From contig CAYPHJ010000058.1 of assembly GCA_964410485.1 (NCBI GenBank), forward strand, positions 1-28,185: 28,185 nt of DNA, given 5' to 3'. Both the position numbers and the translations under genes were made by a program. Within the stretch, counting starts at the first letter, position 1; every line of letters begins with the position of its first letter. The notes beneath the pieces are model-generated. The model had not been told where the DNA came from. It saw nothing but the letters and a program-made list of their open reading frames with translations, and ran no database searches. This DNA comes from CAYPHJ01 sp964410485. Lineage in GTDB: Bacteria > Desulfobacterota > Binatia > UBA9968. This document shows positions 24,446 through 28,185 of this stretch, one piece after another.

Positions 24446-25540
24446 TTACAGCGTCACGTCGTGCTTGGCCTTGAGATAGTTCCTGAGCCAACTCCAGACG
24501 TCCGGCGAAAGAGTTGTCGCCTCCTGCATAATTGGACGCGCCGCCTCGCCGACGAACTGCGGGTAGCCCTCTACAACGGACGCCGCCTGCTTCTGGAACT
24601 CACGATCGTTGAGCATATTCCGCACCGCCGCTCGCCATGTATCGAGAACCGGCTTTGGTGTGTTGGTCGGCAGGAAGATTGCCTTGTTCGCCATGACTCC
24701 CATCTGGAAAAGCGCCTTCCACGCCTCGTACGCCGGCCCCGAAGGCTTCTTGTCGTGAATGAGCGCGTAGGCCTCGGGTAAGCTGGGAAAATCCGGAAAG
24801 TTGGGGTCGCGCACAATGTTCCCCTTCTCGTCGACGACGCCAAAACTGTAGAGGGGAACGGCCTTGCCCGCCTTGACGAGCTGGGATGCCTGCTGAATAT
24901 AGCCCGGGGTCGAATCGTAGTTGACGGTGAATTCGCCGCGCTCGAAAGCAAGGCGCACCTCGCCGCGGCGCAAGCCCCAGACGTGCTTCACGTCGAGGCC
25001 GAGCAGCTCGAGGGAGGTAATGATTCGTAACTCGCCCGAAGTCGGGCTCTCGCCGCCGAACAGCAACTGCCTGCCCCTGAGCTTGGTGATATCCTGCGGT
25101 TTCTCCACGCCAAGACCACTCGCAGCATAGACAACCGCGCCCTGCGGCGAGAGCAGGACCGGCTGCCATTTGTCGAGATCGTATTGGACCTTGGCTCTCT
25201 GAAATACAAAATTCGCAACGGTTGAGGCGGAGACCACAATGGCGTTCAGACCGTCCGCCCTGGCGCGGGCCTGGAACTGGTTGGCGCCCGGGATCGAGCC
25301 GCCGCCCGGCACGTTGCGGACAATGATGGTGGGTTTGCCGGGCAGGTGCCTTTGCAGATGAGGCGCAAGCGCGCGAATGTAGACGTCGCTGCCGCCGCCC
25401 GGGGCGAAGGGCACGATGACTTCGATGCGCTGGCCCGCAAAGTTGGTCTGCTGCGCCGCTACCTGCGTTGACGGCAACCCGACCAGCCCGACGATGACGC
25501 TGAGGCATGCGATGGTTTTCAACGAGACAATCCTTTTCAT
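24446..25540 (-). CDS. Bug-family (TctC) periplasmic substrate-binding protein
   Basis: A 364-residue secreted binding protein for the Tct transporter. A signal peptide (MKRIVSLKTIACLSVIVGLV) ends in QVAA before QQTNFAGQ. The mature part has IEVIVPFAPGGGSDVYIRAL and NVPGGGSIPGANQF, both Bug-family loops that hold the ligand carboxylate, then LRGRQLLFGGESPTSGELRI and the standard C-terminal helices. AGGAGGAAACC places the start at 25540; the frame is open further upstream. Many Bug proteins bind dicarboxylates or tricarboxylates, but the ligand cannot be read from the sequence. With the TctA-TctB fusion it makes a complete uptake system. Confidence 0.9.
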   Translation of the reverse strand: MKRIVSLKTIACLSVIVGLVGLPSTQVAAQQTNFAGQRIEVIVPFAPGGGSDVYIRALAPHLQRHLPGKPTIIVRNVPGGGSIPGANQFQARARADGLNAIVVSASTVANFVFQRAKVQYDLDKWQPVLLSPQGAVVYAASGLGVEKPQDITKLRGRQLLFGGESPTSGELRIITSLELLGLDVKHVWGLRRGEVRLAFERGEFTVNYDSTPGYIQQASQLVKAGKAVPLYSFGVVDEKGNIVRDPNFPDFPSLPEAYALIHDKKPSGPAYEAWKALFQMGVMANKAIFLPTNTPKPVLDTWRAAVRNMLNDREFQKQAASVVEGYPQFVGEAARPIMQEATTLSPDVWSWLRNYLKAKHDVTL

Positions 25541-25630
25541 GGTTTCCTCCTCGCTTTTAGCGATCAACCCTTTTACGTTCCTGGGCTGAAACCGCGCAGA
25601 CGATACGGATTGGCTTTTAAGCTGGACGCT

Positions 25631-25659
25631 ATCCGATAACAACTGACGGCTTAAGTCAA
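25631..25659 (-). promoter_or_regulatory. Candidate sigma-70-type promoter for tctC
   Basis: On the minus strand TTGACT (25659-25654) is followed after 17 bp by TCGGAT (25636-25631), with the TctC start 90 bp further. The -35 is good and the -10 poor. Confidence 0.3.
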
Positions 25660-25715
25660 CGTCTCATCGAACCTTTTTCCCGCGTCCGGGCGGGTTTTCC
25701 CTACGACTCCACCAC

Positions 25716-25800
25716 GAGCACACGAAGGCCACGAAGTTCGGATAAAGAGTTTCGAAAAATACTTTCTTCCTTCGTGCTCTTCGCGTCCTCCTTAGAAAAA
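25716..25800. repeat. Palindromic-ended repeat R3, copy 2
   Basis: Starts GAGCACACGAAGGCCACGAA and ends CTTCCTTCGTGCTCTTC...CCTTAGAAAAA. It differs from 18976-19060 at only a few bases and can fold by its ends. Confidence 0.7.
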
Positions 25801-25945
25801 TTGAACTTATGCAAAACTCAGTCACCTGCTCGAAAAGAAAATCCCCCGGTCCTGCGGCCCGCCCCCTTTGCAAAGGGAGCTATTGGGGGATTTGATCAGC
25901 GCTTGTTCCATCCTGCCGCCGCCGTTCTGTGCCTGAGGGCTCATT

Positions 25946-26050
25946 TTCATTCTCTGCGGGCGAGCGTAAGATCATGAAACACTTCGTGGTGAAAAAATCT
26001 GCTTCTTCCTTGGTTGCGGCTCTGCCGCGCCAGGGTTACGTGGTTAAACA
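25946..26050 (+). repeat. REP-like repeat R2, copy 5
   Basis: Matches 19246-19350 almost base for base for about 95 bp (GGGCGAGCGTAAGATCATGA through CTTGGTTGCGGCTCTGC), with one extra A in the A-run and a few changes. Confidence 0.7.
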
Positions 26051-26142
26051 GACGCTGGTTTGTGGCTTATAGCTCGCTTCGCTTTATAGCGTATGGACAA
26101 TACGCTATATGCGATATGCTATCTGCCGGCATTCGGTGAGAT

Positions 26143-27546
26143 TCAAGGCGAGAGCAGCTTGCCAATCTTCCTTGCGTCGTCGAGTTTTTCGAGACTGAGA
26201 AGGGTGTCCTCCAACTTGTGGAGCCTGGACAGAGAGAGGACATGAGAACCCAGCAGGCGGAATTTTTGCAGCACTTCTTCCCGCGTCATCGGATGCTTAT
26301 CACTTCCCTTCGCGTGGAGAACTTTCGCGCTGTAACTTCTCCCATCACGGAGTCGGACCTCCAGGTTCACGCCGTGCCGTCCCTCGTCGCCCATAGCTTC
26401 AAACTCGGCATCTTCGACAACTTCGATCTTCTTGCTGGTTTCCAGGACGTCGGGCCGCCGAATCGACTTTTCCGTGACCTGATCGACGAAGAAGTGGCGA
26501 TCATGCAGCAGAACAGCGACGCAGAATGGCAGGTTCATCTGCGCCGTTGTCATGGTTTTGGGCTCGTAAGGCCAGCCGACGTGGAGCCTGGTGGCGCGGG
26601 TAGTTCCGATCCGGATCTTTTCAACGTTCGCGGCGCGCACCTCCGGGTGCTCGCGGAGAATTTTTTTGAGGGCATCGATCGACGTATGATTGCTCCCGCA
26701 GCAGGGGTAAGGCTTAAAGCCGACATTGAGCGTTTCATATCGTTCTCCCAACTCCTGAGTCAGTTGGGAGAGATTCGGGTTGTCGACCAGGGTCGAGCAG
26801 AACCCTCCATAGGGCGCTTCCAATATATCTTCGATGCCGGTAAAACCTTTGGCGGCAAGGAGAGCGCCATAGACGCCTGCCTGAGCGGAACGGCCCGGAT
26901 GCATCCGCTTTACCATGGAGGCATGCTGAGCGGCCATGAGACCGGCGGCCTGAGTGCCGGCAATGCCCAGCGCATGGACTGTCTTGGCCGAATTCAGCCG
27001 GAGCATCTTGGCCGCGGCGGCTCCCGCCGCGAACGTCCCCGACGTGGCAGTAGGATGAAACCCACGGCGCAGCTGGGAGGCTCCACCCGTCATCGCCACG
27101 CGACAGCCGATTTCGTACCCCGCCACGACCGCGGTGAGAAACTGCTTGCCGTTAACATTGCCGGCATAACGGACCAGCGCATCGGCGGCCGGTATCGCTT
27201 CCGCCCCGGGGTGAATGACGCCGACGCGGTGGAGGTCGTCCATCTCGAAGCTGTGAATGAAGGTCCCGTTGGCCAGCGGCGCGCTGGTGCTCGGAACCTC
27301 CGTGCCATACCCCCAGATAAAAGCTCCCTTTCCCTTCCCGAGTTCTTGGGTAAACGAGCTGATGATCTTGCCCCAGGGGAGCGTAGAACCAAAAAGGGCG
27401 CACCCGAGAGAGTCAACAAGGCAAAACTTGATGTGAGCTACCACCTCTTGAGGGATATTCTGGTACGACAGCCCGGCGCTGTACTCTGCCAGAGCACGGG
27501 TCGGAGAATTTGTCGAAGCCGTTTCTTTTAACTGCGGTTTTGGCAT
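26143..27546 (-). CDS. MmgE/PrpD family protein
   Basis: A 467-residue member of the MmgE/PrpD fold, which includes 2-methylcitrate dehydratase, cis-aconitate decarboxylase and related hydro-lyases. Marks are LVDSLGCALFGS, ANGTFIHSFEMDDLH, HPGAEAIPAADALV, AGYEIGCRVAM, GFHPTATSGTFAAGAAAAKML, GSNHTSIDAL (the PYPCCGSNH loop) and PMTREEVLQKF. It differs clearly from the true PrpD at 20109 and so likely has another hydroxy or tricarboxylic acid substrate. AAGGAG lies before the ATG at 27546. It heads the minus-strand block ahead of the Tct genes; an imported acid could be the substrate, by inference. Confidence 0.88.
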   Translation of the reverse strand: MPKPQLKETASTNSPTRALAEYSAGLSYQNIPQEVVAHIKFCLVDSLGCALFGSTLPWGKIISSFTQELGKGKGAFIWGYGTEVPSTSAPLANGTFIHSFEMDDLHRVGVIHPGAEAIPAADALVRYAGNVNGKQFLTAVVAGYEIGCRVAMTGGASQLRRGFHPTATSGTFAAGAAAAKMLRLNSAKTVHALGIAGTQAAGLMAAQHASMVKRMHPGRSAQAGVYGALLAAKGFTGIEDILEAPYGGFCSTLVDNPNLSQLTQELGERYETLNVGFKPYPCCGSNHTSIDALKKILREHPEVRAANVEKIRIGTTRATRLHVGWPYEPKTMTTAQMNLPFCVAVLLHDRHFFVDQVTEKSIRRPDVLETSKKIEVVEDAEFEAMGDEGRHGVNLEVRLRDGRSYSAKVLHAKGSDKHPMTREEVLQKFRLLGSHVLSLSRLHKLEDTLLSLEKLDDARKIGKLLSP

Positions 27547-27549
27547 AAG

Positions 27550-27980
27550 TTACTCCTTCGCTCGCCATAGCCCCTCGGGCAGTGGAATGCGGTGGATCTG
27601 CCACTCATAGTACTCCACCGCGCCGGTGTCCAGTCGCTGTTCCATGCGCTCGGGAACAGCATAAGGCTCGCCAGTTTCGAGTGTGTGGCGAAATCTTCGA
27701 ACGATTTCATCGGCGTAGTCTCTTGGCCAGAGGATGTGCATGACCTCATCAAAAATTCCGTCCGATCAGATCGGGGCTGTCACCAAACACCGAAACCGCT
27801 GTGGGGTTCAGCTGGCGGATGCGGAAATCGCAATTCGACCGAGGACGCGAGAGGTTTCCTCCGTGCAAGCGCAAAACAACCCACTGACCTCCCCCGTTTC
27901 CCCTACGATGGGGCTGTAGGACCAGGTGAAATAGACCTCTTCGGGAAAACCGTTGCGCTCCATGAAGGTTTTCCCATACC
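27550..27980 (-). pseudogene. Decayed PAS-domain sensor histidine kinase fragment
   Basis: Two pieces of a soil-type sensor kinase are readable on the minus strand. The first is FMERNGFPEEVYFTWSYSPI, then TEETSRVLG. The second, in another frame, is FRIRQLNPTAVSVFGDSPDL, IGRNF, then after an extra T near 27750, DEVMHILWPRDYADEIV, FRHTLETGEPY and EYYEWQIHRIPLPEG. This is the usual PAS fold order. A frameshift lies near 27825, another near 27750, the middle is deleted, and the end (GLWRAKE, stop 27550) is cut off 4 bp before the next ATG. No kinase domain remains. The MmgE/PrpD gene appears to have replaced the rest. Confidence 0.75.
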
Positions 27981-28086
27981 AAGCCGCGTTTCATGTCAAC
28001 GGGTTTTCCTGGTTTTACATGGCCAAGCTGCTTCGGCGATTTCAGCTAATATTTTTGCGGCGAATTATGAAACTGCTTCCTTCGTA

Positions 28087-28185
28087 CTAGCAGTTTGCTG
28101 AAAAAACCCATTAGGAGCCCTTCGACGATGCTCAGGGCGAACGGAGATATATTGATATCATTGGAATTTTTTCCGTTCATGCTGA
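28087..28185. repeat. MITE-like dispersed repeat, copy C (cut by window edge)
   Basis: Begins CTAGCAGTTTGCTGAAAAAA and continues with CCCTTCGACGATGCTCAGGG and TTTCCGTTCATGCTGA at the edge. The end and the GTTCATGCTGA segment match copies A and B, but the middle is diverged. The rest lies outside the window. Confidence 0.65.

Larger units (their letters stand above)
25643..26142. other. Repeat-bearing spacer between tctC and the MmgE/PrpD gene
   Basis: A 500-bp gap holding R3 copy 2 (25716-25800) and R2 copy 5 (25946-26050), plus GGGGGATTTGATC-like spacer sequence and, near the end, AATACGCTATATGCGATATGC. No gene is visible. It separates two genes of the same strand, so the MmgE/PrpD gene and tctC may have separate promoters. 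Confidence 0.55.

Noticed and set aside
26218..27531. Long plus-strand open frame opposite the MmgE/PrpD gene
   Set aside because: It is the antisense shadow of a clear MmgE/PrpD gene; its product has no recognisable domain.

Overview
This window looks like a chromosomal segment from a GC-rich, uncultured soil or sediment bacterium. The gene mix (tripartite tricarboxylate transporter, PrpD-family dehydratases, amidohydrolases, cupins, AhpD/CMD proteins) and the many short intergenic repeats suggest a deltaproteobacterial, Binatota-, Rokubacteria- or Tectomicrobia-like lineage. That placement is inference; no marker gene (rRNA, ribosomal protein, tRNA) was found.

The most striking content lies at 2.0-6.4 kb. 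Three genes are each broken by one in-frame TGA at the exact position of a functional cysteine. Two are AhpD-like proteins (3939-4610 and 5838-6389), where TGA replaces the second Cys of the CxxCxxxH redox motif. Each is followed by a perfect hairpin (7 or 8 bp) with a G-started loop 18 nt after the TGA. One stem pair differs between the two hairpins by a compensatory C-G/G-C swap. The third is a short cobalamin-independent methionine synthase (MetE core) homolog (minus strand, 3139-2036), where TGA replaces the Cys of the zinc-binding HxC motif. I read all three as selenoproteins. A cupin and a reductive-dehalogenase/QueG-like double [4Fe-4S] protein lie with the AhpD genes in one plus-strand operon. 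A Cys-form SelO AMPylase follows on the opposite strand.

Layout: 1-3139 holds an amidohydrolase 3' end, then a minus-strand alpha/beta hydrolase, a DoxX gene with an apparent frameshift, and the MetE-like gene. 3494-6389 is the cupin/AhpD/Fe-S operon. 6531-12870 holds SelO, a glutathionyl-hydroquinone reductase, a HerA/DUF853 ATPase, an alpha/beta-hydrolase-fold protein lacking its nucleophile serine, and an amidohydrolase. 13190-18259 holds a PhoD-like phosphatase with an unknown partner gene, gene debris (Hsp70-like and pirin-like), an Ldh-family dehydrogenase and a zinc alcohol dehydrogenase. 18260-19513 is a repeat-rich gap. 19514-27546 holds a CMD-family protein and a minus-strand catabolic block: MmgE/PrpD, TctC, a TctA-TctB fusion, a cupin and PrpD. 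27550-27980 is a decayed PAS sensor-kinase fragment.

Three kinds of dispersed non-coding repeats are visible. One is a ~139-bp MITE-like element with CTAG...TGCTGAAAAA ends (3154, 16985, 28087). One is a REP-like sequence around ATGAAACACTTCGTGGTG (five copies). One is an ~85-bp palindromic-ended repeat (18976, 25716). No CRISPR array, rRNA, tRNA or intact transposase gene was seen.
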